64,000 nucleotides of DNA from Actinoplanes solisilvae (GTDB lineage Bacteria; Actinomycetota; Actinomycetes; Mycobacteriales; Micromonosporaceae), in assembly GCF_003999975.1 (NCBI RefSeq), contig NZ_RJAC01000015.1, positions 62,001 to 126,000 on the forward strand, given 5' to 3'. A model generated the notes under the pieces. The model made no database searches, had not been told where the DNA came from, and saw only the letters and a list, made by a program, of their open reading frames with translations. The position numbers were made by a program, and so were the translations under genes. Within the stretch, counting starts at the first letter, position 1; the number at the start of each line of letters is the position of its first letter. Positions 31,640 to 40,041 of the stretch are shown piece by piece.

Positions 31640-32881
31640 ATGGCCGTCGCTCACGGAGTACCGGTCCTCGCCATCCCCGTCGAGCCGGTCCGCCGGTCCT
31701 GGATCGGCCTGCTCTTCGCGGCGAACCTCGGCCTCTGGATGGCCTACTTCACGCCGATCCAGGTGCTGCTGCCCGAACAGGTCGCCGAGATCACCCCGCA
31801 GCACAAAGAGCTCTGGCTGGGCGTGGTCACCGGCATCGGCGCGATCGTCGCCATCATCGTCAACCCGCTGGCCGGGGCGCTCTCCGACCGCACCCGGCTC
31901 AAGCTCTTCGGCCGCCCCTACGGCCGACGGCACGTCTGGACGCTCGCCGGCTGCACCATCTCGGTGCTCTCGATCGCCGTGCTGGCCGACGCCCCCAACC
32001 TGCTCACGGTGACGCTGGCCTGGTGTTTCGTCACCGTCGGCATCAACATCATGCTCGCCTCGCTGACCGCGGCCGTCCCCGACCGCGTCCCGGTGGCGCA
32101 GCGCGGCCTGGTCTCCGGCTGGATCGGCATGCCGCAGGCGCTCGGCCTGGTGATCGGGGCCATCCTGGTCACCGCTGTCTTCACCGACATCGCCCCGGGC
32201 TACCTGGCGCTGGGTCTGGGCCTGGTCATCCTGACCATCCCGTTCGCCCTGCTCACCCAGGACGACCCACTGCCGTCCGGGCACAAGATCAAAGTCCGCT
32301 GGAAGATCGACCTGCGCGGCCACCCCGACTATCTCTGGGCCTGGGGCACCCGGTTCCTGGTGCAGCTCGGCAACGCGCTCGGCACGCTCTACCTGCTCTA
32401 CTTCCTCACCGACGCGGTCAAGCTGGACGACCCGGACACCGGCCTGCTCTACATGATCCTGCTCTACACCGTAGGCATGATCAGCACGGCGATGATCGGC
32501 GGCTGGCTCTCCGACCGGCTCGGCCGCCGAAAGATCTTCGTGATCTGGTCGGGCGTGCTGATCACGATCGCCGCGACCCTGCTGGCCATCTGGCCCACCT
32601 GGGCGATCTCGCTCGTGGCGGCGGGCCTGTTCGGCGCCGGCTACGGGGTCTACCTGGCCGTCGACACCGCGTTGATCACCCAGGTGCTGCCCTCGGAGTC
32701 CGACCGCGCCCGCGACCTGGGCGTCGTGAACATCGCGAGCGCGGCCCCACAGGCGCTCGGCCCGCTGCTGGCCGCCCCGATCGTGACCCACCTGGGCGGT
32801 TATCCGGCCCTGTTCGGCCTCACCGGCGTGGTCACCCTGCTCGGTGCCGTGGCGGTGGTGAAAATCCGTTCAGTGCGCTAG
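31640..32881 (+). CDS. MFS transporter
   Basis: Protein of 413 residues with about 12 transmembrane segments. The loop motif NPLAGALSDRTRLKLFGRPYGRR after helix 2 and GGWLSDRLGRRKIF between helices 8 and 9 are the major facilitator A-motifs. It resembles the SLC45/GPH-like sugar transporter group (LGLWMAYFTPIQVLLPEQV at the N-terminus), so a sugar or glycoside substrate is possible. A good ribosome binding site GAGGGAGG precedes ATG 31640. gltX follows 13 bp later but appears to have its own leaderless promoter. Confidence 0.87.
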   Translation: MAVAHGVPVLAIPVEPVRRSWIGLLFAANLGLWMAYFTPIQVLLPEQVAEITPQHKELWLGVVTGIGAIVAIIVNPLAGALSDRTRLKLFGRPYGRRHVWTLAGCTISVLSIAVLADAPNLLTVTLAWCFVTVGINIMLASLTAAVPDRVPVAQRGLVSGWIGMPQALGLVIGAILVTAVFTDIAPGYLALGLGLVILTIPFALLTQDDPLPSGHKIKVRWKIDLRGHPDYLWAWGTRFLVQLGNALGTLYLLYFLTDAVKLDDPDTGLLYMILLYTVGMISTAMIGGWLSDRLGRRKIFVIWSGVLITIAATLLAIWPTWAISLVAAGLFGAGYGVYLAVDTALITQVLPSESDRARDLGVVNIASAAPQALGPLLAAPIVTHLGGYPALFGLTGVVTLLGAVAVVKIRSVR

Positions 32882-32882
32882 G

Positions 32883-32888
32883 TAGTCT
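32883..32888 (+). promoter_or_regulatory. Leaderless -10 element of gltX (TAGTCT)
   Basis: TAGTCT overlaps the end of the MFS gene region and is followed by 6 nt and GTG 32895. No ribosome binding site is visible for gltX. Confidence 0.5.
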
Positions 32889-32894
32889 GGTCGT

Positions 32895-34304
32895 GTGACT
32901 GTTCGCGTACGCTTCGCCCCCTCACCGACCGGCATGTTCCACGTCGGCGGCGCCCGCACGGCGCTGCAGAACTGGATCTACGCCAAGCAGCACGACGGCG
33001 TCTTCGTGCTCCGCATCGAGGACACCGACGCCGCCCGCAACCGTCCCGAGTGGACCGAGGGCATCCTCTCGGCGCTCGACTGGATCGGCATCGAACGCGG
33101 GTCGTACGAGGGGCCGTACTTCCAGTCCTCCTACGCGCAGGACCAGATCGCCGCGGCCACCCGCCTCTACGGCGAGGGCAAGGCCTACTACTGCGACTGC
33201 AAGCGTGAGGACGTCATCGCCCGCACCGGCAACCAGCACACCGGCTACGACGGCTTCTGCCGCGACCGTGGGCTCAAGCCGGGCGAGGGCGCGCTGCGCT
33301 TCCGCACGCCCGACGACGGCGAGACCGTGGTGGTCGACCTGGTGCGGGGCAAGCCCACCTTCGAGAACAAGCTGATCGAAGACTTCGTCATCGCGCGCAC
33401 CGACGGCTCGCCGGTCTTCCTGCTGGCCAACGTCGTCGACGACATGACCATGCAGATCAACCTGGTCATCCGGGCCGAGGAGCACCTGCCCAACACGCCC
33501 AAGCAGCAGCTGCTGTGGGAAGCGCTGGGCCACACCCCGCCGACCTGGGCGCACGTGCCGGTCATCGTGAACGAGAAGCGGCAGAAACTCTCCAAGCGCC
33601 GCGACAAGGTGGCTCTCGAGAGCTACCGCGACGAGGGCTACCTGGCCGCCGCCATGAAGAACTACCTGATGCTGCTCGGCTGGGCGCCCAGCGGCGACCG
33701 CGAGATCGTCCCCTGGCAGGTCATCGAGGACGAGTACCGCCTCGAGGACGTCAACCACGCCTCCGCCTTCTTCGACGTCAAGAAGCTGCGGGCGTTCAAC
33801 GGCGACTACATCCGCGCCCTCTCGGTCGAGGAGTTCATCCAGCTCTGCACGCCGTGGCTGAGCGGCACCGACACGATCGTGGCCCCGCCGTGGCGTCCCG
33901 AGGCGTTCGACGTCGACGTGTTCACGGCCGTGGCGCCGCTGGCCCAGACCCGCATCGCGGTGCTGGCCGAGATCGTGGAATACGTCGACTTCTTCTTCCT
34001 CGACGAGCCCGCCTTCGACGAGGCGTCCTGGGCCAAGGCGATGAAGGAGGGGGCGGCCGACATCCTCGACGCCACCGCGACCGCCTTCGAGGCGCTCGAG
34101 GAATGGGCCGCCGAGCCGCTCAAGGGCGCGCTCGAGGCGGTCGGCGCGGCCCGCGACCTCAAGCTCGGCAAGACCCAGGCCCCGGTCCGGGTCGCCGTCA
34201 CCGGCCGGTCGGTCGGTCTGCCCCTCTTCGAATCGATCGAGGTGCTCGGCCGGGAGCGCACGCTCGCCCGTCTGCGCGCCGCGCGGGCCCTTCTCGGCGC
34301 CTGA
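32895..34304 (+). CDS. gltX: Glutamyl-tRNA synthetase
   Basis: Class I aminoacyl-tRNA synthetase of 469 residues that charges tRNA-Glu (and probably tRNA-Gln for the amidotransferase route). The HIGH-type motif is FAPSPTGMFHVGGARTAL (His16-Gly19) and the KMSKS-type motif is KRQKLSKRRDK near residue 232. A Cys-rich insertion (AYYCDCKREDV, FCRDRGLKPG) matches the zinc-binding SWIM-like region. GTG 32895 gives the right N-terminus and fits a leaderless promoter. A short hairpin (CCACCG/CGGTGG at 34347-34364) downstream may be a weak terminator. Confidence 0.96.
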   Translation: MTVRVRFAPSPTGMFHVGGARTALQNWIYAKQHDGVFVLRIEDTDAARNRPEWTEGILSALDWIGIERGSYEGPYFQSSYAQDQIAAATRLYGEGKAYYCDCKREDVIARTGNQHTGYDGFCRDRGLKPGEGALRFRTPDDGETVVVDLVRGKPTFENKLIEDFVIARTDGSPVFLLANVVDDMTMQINLVIRAEEHLPNTPKQQLLWEALGHTPPTWAHVPVIVNEKRQKLSKRRDKVALESYRDEGYLAAAMKNYLMLLGWAPSGDREIVPWQVIEDEYRLEDVNHASAFFDVKKLRAFNGDYIRALSVEEFIQLCTPWLSGTDTIVAPPWRPEAFDVDVFTAVAPLAQTRIAVLAEIVEYVDFFFLDEPAFDEASWAKAMKEGAADILDATATAFEALEEWAAEPLKGALEAVGAARDLKLGKTQAPVRVAVTGRSVGLPLFESIEVLGRERTLARLRAARALLGA

Positions 34305-34580
34305 CAGGTCGCCTTTATCGCGTCCGGGGTCCGGTTGGCCATAGGCCCACCGCCGTAACGGTGGTGTAATCCGCTGAGCGGGTGACCGGGCCCCCACGCG
34401 CTTGCGACGGCTGGGTACTATTCGCCCGCTGATCATCGGCCGCTGTCGTGTGTAAGTCATCCCCCAGATGGCAACAATTCGTCCGGCCTGAGATGCGCCC
34501 GGGCGTCCGCTCGGGAAGGCTGAAGGCCTCGGTCGTTCCACGGCGGACTGTCGCGGGGGCGGTCAAGGGTGCGCGAAGCC

Positions 34581-35282
34581 ATGTCCACCACGGGGCGGGG
34601 AGGCCGGACGATGGTTCGAGGGGCGATCACACGGTTGGTGTCGACGGCCGGAGTGCTCGCGGTTACCGCGGCAATGGCGATCGGGCTCGCGCCCGCCGCC
34701 GCGCAGGCTGAGGAGGCGGCGCCGAAGCCGCCCGCGAAGCCGAACATCATCCACATCGCGGGCAAGAACATCGACAACAAGCTCGTCATCGCGCAGGCCG
34801 ACAACTCGCGCCTGTTCGCGAGCCTGCTGAGCGAGGTCAGCTGGATGGCGGGGGCCCGGTCGCAGACCGTCCCGCTGACGGCCGCCAAGCTCGGCCCGAA
34901 ATACATCGTCGTCGTTCTGGCGAACAAGTCGACCCTGCAGACCTACGAGCTGTTCCCGATGGCGGCCGGCGGCCCACGGGCACACCGCCCGGCCAAGTCG
35001 CTGGGCAACAAGAAGGTCACCGACGGCTGGTTCTACGGCCGGCTGTCGATGCCCGAGGCGCTGCGGGTCAGCGGCGTCCCGCTCGAGACCAAGCCGGACG
35101 TCGTCGCCGGCGGCATCGGTGGCGGCGTCGGCCAGGACATCGACGTGAACGCCAAGCCGGCGGCCGGCGTCGACCAGGTCCTCGGCGAGATGCGTCACCT
35201 GTTCCTGCTCAACGGCGCGGTCCTGGTCACGATCCTGCTCGGCCTGGCCGGAATCGCGTTCCTCATCCGCCGGAGGGTGTAG
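34581..35282 (+). CDS. Exported, C-terminally anchored hypothetical protein
   Basis: Protein of 233 residues, family not recognised. A signal-type segment (LVSTAGVLAVTAAMAIGLAPAAAQAEE, roughly residues 18-44) precedes an extracytoplasmic domain of about 150 residues (IIHIAGKNIDNKLVIAQADNS, YIVVVLANKSTLQTYELFP) and a C-terminal transmembrane helix (LLNGAVLVTILLGLAGIAFL) ending in RRRV. The protein is thus anchored with its bulk outside. ATG 34581 was chosen; GTG 34569 and ATG 34611 are also in frame. A likely -10 (TACTAT, 34416-34421) implies a 5' UTR of about 150 nt. Confidence 0.65.
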   Translation: MSTTGRGGRTMVRGAITRLVSTAGVLAVTAAMAIGLAPAAAQAEEAAPKPPAKPNIIHIAGKNIDNKLVIAQADNSRLFASLLSEVSWMAGARSQTVPLTAAKLGPKYIVVVLANKSTLQTYELFPMAAGGPRAHRPAKSLGNKKVTDGWFYGRLSMPEALRVSGVPLETKPDVVAGGIGGGVGQDIDVNAKPAAGVDQVLGEMRHLFLLNGAVLVTILLGLAGIAFLIRRRV

Positions 35283-35299
35283 CAGGGAAAGCTTGGCCT

Positions 35300-36100
35300 T
35301 CAGTCCGTTTCAGGGCTGCGGGTGAGGCGGTCAGAGACGGGTGTCCCGAATTCGGGGCACCCGTCGTTGCAATTCTCGGGCTTGCGGAAGGCGTCGAAGA
35401 TCCGCTCGTCGGTCGCGACCTGCTCGACTTGGGCACCGGTCAGCGCCGGCTTCCGCCGTGCCGTCCCCGAGGCCATGACGGCCACCACGCGGTTGTCGTC
35501 CAGGCGGCGGGCGATGGTCTGGCGCACCTGCCGGTCCGGGTCGCTCACGTCGTCGTAGCGGACGGACTCCACACCCTCCGTGCTGTCGGCGCGGGCGCAC
35601 GCGTCCGGGTCGGCCGCCACGGGGAAACACCACTTCTTGCGTACGTCGAAAATACCGACCTCGATCGAGCCGCGTGCCCGCCCGTCCGAGCCGGCGATCC
35701 CGTACCGCCGCCAGCCGTCGCCCCGTTCCGCCGAGCCGGGTACGACCGTCAGCCCGCGCCCTTCGACCAGAGGCTCGATCACAGCGAGCACACTGTCGGC
35801 GCGCGACGGTGTGGGCAGCGGCCGCATGCTGGGCGTAGGCGGCGGCGTGACGGCGACGACCTCCGCGCCCGGGGCCGCGGTGGCGACCGGACCGGCCGGG
35901 GGCGAGGGCAGCAGCGTGGTGGTCAGCACGTAGCCGAGGCTGACGATCAGCCCCGCGGTCGCCACGCCCGCGGCCAGCACCAGATGACCGCGGCGGCGGC
36001 GCAGCCGGTCGGCCCGACGGAAGACCGCGTCCACCTCGTCGCCCAGCGGCGGCTCGCCCTCGAGCACGTGCTCGAGCAGCCGGTTCAGCGGCGTGCTCAT
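35300..36100 (-). CDS. Sigma-factor-linked membrane protein (possible anti-sigma)
   Basis: Protein of 266 residues with a short cytoplasmic N-terminus (NRLLEHVLEGEPPLGDEVDAVFRRADRLRRRR), one transmembrane helix at about residues 37-59, a Pro/Thr linker and an extracytoplasmic domain with two cysteine pairs (KKWCFPVAADPDACAR and ENCNDGC). The start overlaps the stop of a SigE-family sigma factor by 4 bp (ATGA). By position and topology it may be the anti-sigma or sensor partner, but no zinc-binding anti-sigma motif is present in the short cytoplasmic part. Confidence 0.7.
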   Translation of the reverse strand: MSTPLNRLLEHVLEGEPPLGDEVDAVFRRADRLRRRRGHLVLAAGVATAGLIVSLGYVLTTTLLPSPPAGPVATAAPGAEVVAVTPPPTPSMRPLPTPSRADSVLAVIEPLVEGRGLTVVPGSAERGDGWRRYGIAGSDGRARGSIEVGIFDVRKKWCFPVAADPDACARADSTEGVESVRYDDVSDPDRQVRQTIARRLDDNRVVAVMASGTARRKPALTGAQVEQVATDERIFDAFRKPENCNDGCPEFGTPVSDRLTRSPETD

Positions 36101-36576
36101 CCGGCCAGCGCTTCCTCGGACTCGCCGAGCATCTTCTCCAGGGCCGTGAGCCCGGCGCGCTCGTAGGCGATCACCCGGTCGTCGTCCAGGTCGAGCATCG
36201 CGCCGGTGGCGTCCACCTCGAACCCGTCCCAGTAGCGCAGCACCAGCACGGCCCGGCAGCGCGGGGTGAGCTTGTGCAGCACGTCCAGCAGCAGGATCGA
36301 CTCGGCCTCGACGCCGGCCGCACCGGGCGAGGCCACGAAGACGTGCTCGCGGCGGCGGTTGCGGCGCCGGCACGCCTCCATCAGGTCGGCGTAGACGTAG
36401 ACGTCCGGGTCCGCGACCGCGTCGCGCCGCCTGTCGGCCACGAGCCGGGCCAGCGTCGCGCGGGTCAGCTCGGTGGCCATCCGCCAGTCGCCGCACATGA
36501 GGAACGCCGAACGGCGAAGCTGGGGCAGGCGGGTGGTCACGAACTCGCGCAGGGCCGTGTCGTTCTCACCGGACAT
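36097..36576 (-). CDS. SigE-family sigma-70-like factor, divergent
   Basis: Protein of 159 residues resembling the actinobacterial SigE-family (SCO3450-type) ECF-like factors. Region 2 is recognisable (LRRSAFLMCGDWRMATELTRATLARL, VYVYADLMEACRRRNRRRE) and region 4 begins LTPRCRAVLVLRYWDGFEVDATGAML, but the recognition helix (DLDDDRVIAYERAGLTAL) departs from the usual SVGTVKSQASRGL pattern. It may have altered promoter specificity or reduced activity. TATAAA 6 nt before ATG 36576 suggests a leaderless transcript. It is co-translated with the membrane protein downstream. Confidence 0.75.
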   Translation of the reverse strand: MSGENDTALREFVTTRLPQLRRSAFLMCGDWRMATELTRATLARLVADRRRDAVADPDVYVYADLMEACRRRNRRREHVFVASPGAAGVEAESILLLDVLHKLTPRCRAVLVLRYWDGFEVDATGAMLDLDDDRVIAYERAGLTALEKMLGESEEALAG

Positions 36577-36623
36577 AGGCCCTTTATAGGTGCCGAGCCA
36601 CCCCGTCCGATGCCGAACGGCGA

Positions 36624-37184
36624 TCACGCGACCCGAACGGCGACCTCCACGAGGCGTACGAGATCGGCCAGGTCGGCCTCGAACTCGGCGTGACCGTCCT
36701 CGGTGGTCGCCGGGGCCGGGAGACCGCCGGTGACCTCGCCGGTCGCGTAACCGAGCAGGAAAGCCAGGATCATGCGGGACAGTCGCGGGACGTGCTCGCC
36801 GGGAACGCCGGCGTCGTGCAGGATCGCGCGCAGAGCGGCGGTGAGCCACGAGGCCGCGGCGCCGGCCGCCGACCGGTTGAGCAGCAGCGGGAAGGCGCCC
36901 GGGTGGCGGGTGGCGAGCCCGCGCACGGCCCGGCCGAGGGCCCGCAGGCGGTGCGGCCACTCCGGCTCGACACCCCGCTCCCCGCCGACCTCGGCCCCCA
37001 GCTCCAGGTTGAGCAGGTCGACCAGGCCGTCGAGAAGAGCGTCCTTGCCACCGACGTACGGGTAGAGCGCCATCGACGTGAGTCCGACCCGCTCGGCCAC
37101 GGCCCGCATCGACATCGCGCCGAGCCCGCGTTCGTCGACGAGCGCCAGCGCCTGGTCGAGGATCAGCCGTCTCTTGTCGTCCAC
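36624..37184 (-). CDS. TetR-family transcriptional regulator
   Basis: Protein of 186 residues. The N-terminal helix-turn-helix (RRLILDQALALVDERGLGAMSMRAVAERVGLTSMALYPYVGGKDALLDG in register with TetR) is followed by a helical ligand domain of TetR_C type with LGRAVRGLATRHPGAFPLLL. The ligand is unknown. It lies downstream of a small Cys-containing ORF on the same strand and 47 bp before the sigma factor gene, which has its own promoter. Confidence 0.87.
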   Translation of the reverse strand: MDDKRRLILDQALALVDERGLGAMSMRAVAERVGLTSMALYPYVGGKDALLDGLVDLLNLELGAEVGGERGVEPEWPHRLRALGRAVRGLATRHPGAFPLLLNRSAAGAAASWLTAALRAILHDAGVPGEHVPRLSRMILAFLLGYATGEVTGGLPAPATTEDGHAEFEADLADLVRLVEVAVRVA

Positions 37185-37276
37185 CGGTTCACCGTTCCCG
37201 GCTCGGGACCACGACCACCGGGACGCGCCCGGCGGGAGCCGTCCGGCTCACCCAGTCGAGTGAGCCGGGACAAGCC

Positions 37277-37528
37277 TCAGCACCAGCGGCCGGGCGGGCG
37301 GCCGCGGCCCGCCGCGCGGCGGCGCGGGCGAACCGCGCCGTGCAGGTGGGCTCCGGCCCAGCCGTGCAGCTCGGTGCGGCAGCCGACCCGGCTCGGGCCC
37401 GTCTCGTCCTGGACGATCGGTGGAGCCGCAAGCTCCTCGGTGGCCGGCACGGCGACCGAGGGAAGGGCCGCCGAACCTCCCGCGGGCGTCTCCGCCTTCT
37501 CCGCGGAATCGTTCTCCCGTTCCGTCAT
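37277..37528 (-). CDS. Small hypothetical protein with Cys/Arg-rich tail
   Basis: Protein of 83 residues, not recognised. The start is well supported: GAGGGGAGG lies 4-5 nt before ATG 37528. The N-terminal half is acidic, Ala/Pro-rich and low complexity (TERENDSAEKAETPAGG). The second half contains GCRTELHGWAGAHLHG, then an Arg/Gly tail ending in Trp-Cys. An inverted repeat in its 5' region (37545-37600) adds to the impression of a regulated small gene. It could be a peptide precursor, a small regulatory protein or chance. Confidence 0.45.
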   Translation of the reverse strand: MTERENDSAEKAETPAGGSAALPSVAVPATEELAAPPIVQDETGPSRVGCRTELHGWAGAHLHGAVRPRRRAAGRGRPPGRWC

Positions 37529-37544
37529 CTCGCCTCCCCTCAAA

Positions 37545-37600
37545 GCTGTCGCGGTCTTTCATCGGCAACCACCGCCCGGTTCTTTACCCCGGGCGACAGC
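37545..37600. promoter_or_regulatory. Inverted repeats upstream of small ORF
   Basis: GCTGTCGC (37545-37552) and GCGACAGC (37593-37600) are perfect inverted arms; nested CCCGG/CCGGG arms (37575-37579, 37589-37593) lie inside. The structure begins 17 nt before the start of the 83-residue ORF on the minus strand. Confidence 0.4.
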
Positions 37601-37728
37601 AAGTCTGCCGACGCTAGGACGACACCCTGCCAGGTCACCGACCGAAATCACGGCAGGGGCGCACCGCTACACCGGACTTAAAGTGCATTTCTTCACAAAA
37701 CTCACCCTGGTCTCGCGCGTGGCACGCT

Positions 37729-38931
37729 ATGAACGTGTCAGAGACCGCACGGGCCAGGCCGACCGCCAAGCCCGCTCCCGCCGCCACGCTGCGCCGGATC
37801 GAGCGGCACGCCGGCGCGCTCGCGACCTCGGCGGTCGCCCGCATGGACGAGACGCTGCCCTGGTTCCGGGCGCTCCCGGCCGACCAGCGGTCCTGGGTCA
37901 TGCTCGTGGCCCAGGCGGGCGTGCGGTCACTGGTCGAGTGGCTGCGCTCGGGCGGTGTGGTGGCCGCCACCACCCAGGAGATCTCCGACGAGGTCTTCGC
38001 CGCGGCGCCGCGGGCCCTGGCCCGGTCGATCACGCTGACCCAGACCGTGCAGCTCATCAAGGTGACCATCGACGTCGCCGAGACCGAGGTCGCCGCCCTG
38101 GCCGCGCCGGGCGAGGAGGAGCCGCTGCTCCAGGCCATCCTGAAGTTCTCGCGCGAGATCGCGTTCTCGGCCGCCCGGGTCTATGCCCGCGCCGCCGAGT
38201 CGCGCGGCGCGTGGGACGCCCGCCTGCAGGCCCTGCTGGTCGACGCGCTGCTGCGCGGCGACTCCTCCGACGTGCTGGCCAGCCGGGCCGCCGCACTCGG
38301 CTGGGCCGACGCGCCGCCGGTGGCGGTGGTCGTCGGGCGCTCGCCCGGGGGTGACATCACCGCCGTGCTGCACGCCGTCTACCGGGCCGCCCGTCGCGCC
38401 CGCATCGAGGTGATCGGCGGCGTGCACGGCGACCGCCTGGTGGTGGTCATGGGCGGCGCCAACGACCCGATGGCCACGGCGGGCGCGCTCGCGGACAGTT
38501 TCGGCGAGGGCCCGATCGTGGTCGGCCCGGCCGTGCCGTCGCTCGACCAGGCCACCGAGTCGGCCCGCGCCGCCCTGGCCGGCTTCCGCGCGGCCCCCGC
38601 CTGGCCCGGGGCGCCCAACCCGGTGGCGGCCGACGACCTGCTGCCCGAGCGGGCTCTGGCCGGCGACATGGAGGCGCGGCGCACGCTGCGGCACGACGTC
38701 TACGGTTCGCTGGCCCGGGCGGGCAGCGGCCTGCTGGAGACGCTGGACGCCTTCTTCGCCGCCGGCGGGGTGCTCGAGAGCGCGGCCCGCGAGCTCTACG
38801 TGCACCCGAACACGATCCGCTACCGGCTCAAGCGGGTGACCGAGGTGACCGGCCTGTCCCCTCTGGACGGGCGCGACGCGTTCGCGCTGCGGATCGCGCT
38901 GACGGTCGGCCGGCTCGACCCTGCGACATAA
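37729..38931 (+). CDS. fasR: FasR-like PucR-family regulator of fatty acid synthesis
   Basis: Protein of 400 residues with an N-terminal helical sensor region, a central GGDEF-like/PucR domain and a C-terminal PucR helix-turn-helix (GGVLESAARELYVHPNTIRYRLKRVTEVTGL). It sits 165 bp upstream of fabD-fabH-acpP-fabF, the position of FasR (SCO2386 in Streptomyces coelicolor), an activator of that operon, and of Rv2242 in M. tuberculosis. The symbol rests on this context. The promoter region contains an AT-rich stretch (37677-37700) and an inverted repeat CCCTGCC/GGCAGGG (37625-37658). Confidence 0.85.
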   Translation: MNVSETARARPTAKPAPAATLRRIERHAGALATSAVARMDETLPWFRALPADQRSWVMLVAQAGVRSLVEWLRSGGVVAATTQEISDEVFAAAPRALARSITLTQTVQLIKVTIDVAETEVAALAAPGEEEPLLQAILKFSREIAFSAARVYARAAESRGAWDARLQALLVDALLRGDSSDVLASRAAALGWADAPPVAVVVGRSPGGDITAVLHAVYRAARRARIEVIGGVHGDRLVVVMGGANDPMATAGALADSFGEGPIVVGPAVPSLDQATESARAALAGFRAAPAWPGAPNPVAADDLLPERALAGDMEARRTLRHDVYGSLARAGSGLLETLDAFFAAGGVLESAARELYVHPNTIRYRLKRVTEVTGLSPLDGRDAFALRIALTVGRLDPAT

Positions 38932-39006
38932 GTCACGGTGCCGGATGAGGGCGCGTTCAGGTTTTCAAGGCCCCCTAAAACATGACCTAAGCGGACGAAT
39001 AGCAGG

Positions 39007-39045
39007 GCTGTTTGTAGGGTTTCCACAACTGCTGTCGTAGGGTTT
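39007..39045 (+). promoter_or_regulatory. Direct repeats upstream of fabD
   Basis: GCTGTTTGTAGGGTTT (39007-39022) and GCTGTCGTAGGGTTT (39031-39045) are near-identical direct repeats about 24 bp apart, 50-90 bp before the fabD start. Each contains TAGGGT, a possible -10. They are candidates for the FasR binding sites of the fab operon. Confidence 0.5.
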
Positions 39046-39096
39046 GGTGGCCGCCATCAACCCCGCAACCGCGACCGATCCGGAAGAGTCGACACC

Positions 39097-40041
39097 GTGC
39101 TCGCCGTACTCTCCCCCGGCCAGGGCTCCCAGAAGCCCGGCTTCCTGACCCCCTGGCTCGACCTCCCCGGAGCCGACACCAAGCTGCGCTGGTGGTCGGC
39201 GCTGGCCGGCGTCGACCTCGTGCACCTCGGCACCCAGGCCGACGCCGACGAGATCAAGGACACCGCCCGCACCCAGCCGCTGCTGGTCGCCGCGTCCCTG
39301 CTGGCCGCCGGTGAGCTGCCGATCGACCGCATCGACGTCGTCGCCGGTCACAGCGTCGGCGAGCTGGGCGCCTCGGCCATCGCCGGGGTGCTGCCCGCCG
39401 AGGCCGCGATCGCGCTGGCCGGTCTGCGGGGCCGCGAGATGGCCGCCGCCTGCGCGCTCGAGCCCACCGGCATGAGCGCCGTCCTCGGCGGCGACCCCAC
39501 CGAGGTGCTCGCCGCGATCGAGAAGCACGGCCTGCACCCGGCCAACCGCAACGCCGCGGGCCAGGTCGTCGCGGCCGGCTCGCTCGACGGGCTGGCCAAG
39601 CTGGCCGCCGAGCCGCCGGTCAAGGCCCGCATCATCACGCTCCAGGTGGCCGGGGCGTTCCACACGCCGTTCATGGCGCCGGCTGAGGCAGCTCTGGGCA
39701 CCGTCGCCGGCGGGGTCAGCGTGGCCGACCCGGCGCGCACCCTGCTGTCCAACCTCGACGGCACCGCGGTCACCGACGGCGCCGAGATGGTCGGCCGCCT
39801 GGTCCGGCAGGTCACCGCGCCCGTCCGGTGGGACCTCGTGATGCGTACGCTGGCTGGTCTCGGCGTCACCGGCGTGCTCGAACTGCCGCCGGCCGGCACC
39901 CTGGCGGGCCTGGTCAAGCGCGAGCTCAAGGGCGAAGGGGCCCCCGAGATCGTCACCCTGAACACGCCCGACGACCTGCCCGCGGCGCGTGACCTGATCG
40001 CCCGGCACGGCGGGCACCCGATCGAAGGAGCAACACGATGA
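39097..40041 (+). CDS. fabD: Malonyl-CoA:ACP transacylase
   Basis: FabD of 314 residues transfers malonyl groups from CoA to acyl carrier protein, supplying the type II fatty acid synthase. The nucleophile elbow is GHSVGE with Ser86; GLRGREMAAAC carries the substrate-binding Arg; and GAFHTPFM contains the catalytic His. The N-terminal LSPGQGSQKPGF is the family's oxyanion motif. GTG start at 39097. It overlaps fabH by 4 bp (ATGA), first gene of fabD-fabH-acpP-fabF. Confidence 0.95.
   Translation: MLAVLSPGQGSQKPGFLTPWLDLPGADTKLRWWSALAGVDLVHLGTQADADEIKDTARTQPLLVAASLLAAGELPIDRIDVVAGHSVGELGASAIAGVLPAEAAIALAGLRGREMAAACALEPTGMSAVLGGDPTEVLAAIEKHGLHPANRNAAGQVVAAGSLDGLAKLAAEPPVKARIITLQVAGAFHTPFMAPAEAALGTVAGGVSVADPARTLLSNLDGTAVTDGAEMVGRLVRQVTAPVRWDLVMRTLAGLGVTGVLELPPAGTLAGLVKRELKGEGAPEIVTLNTPDDLPAARDLIARHGGHPIEGATR

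Noticed and set aside
34420..34568. Riboswitch upstream of the exported protein gene
   Set aside because: No conserved core of a known class could be recognised by eye, so only a long UTR is noted.
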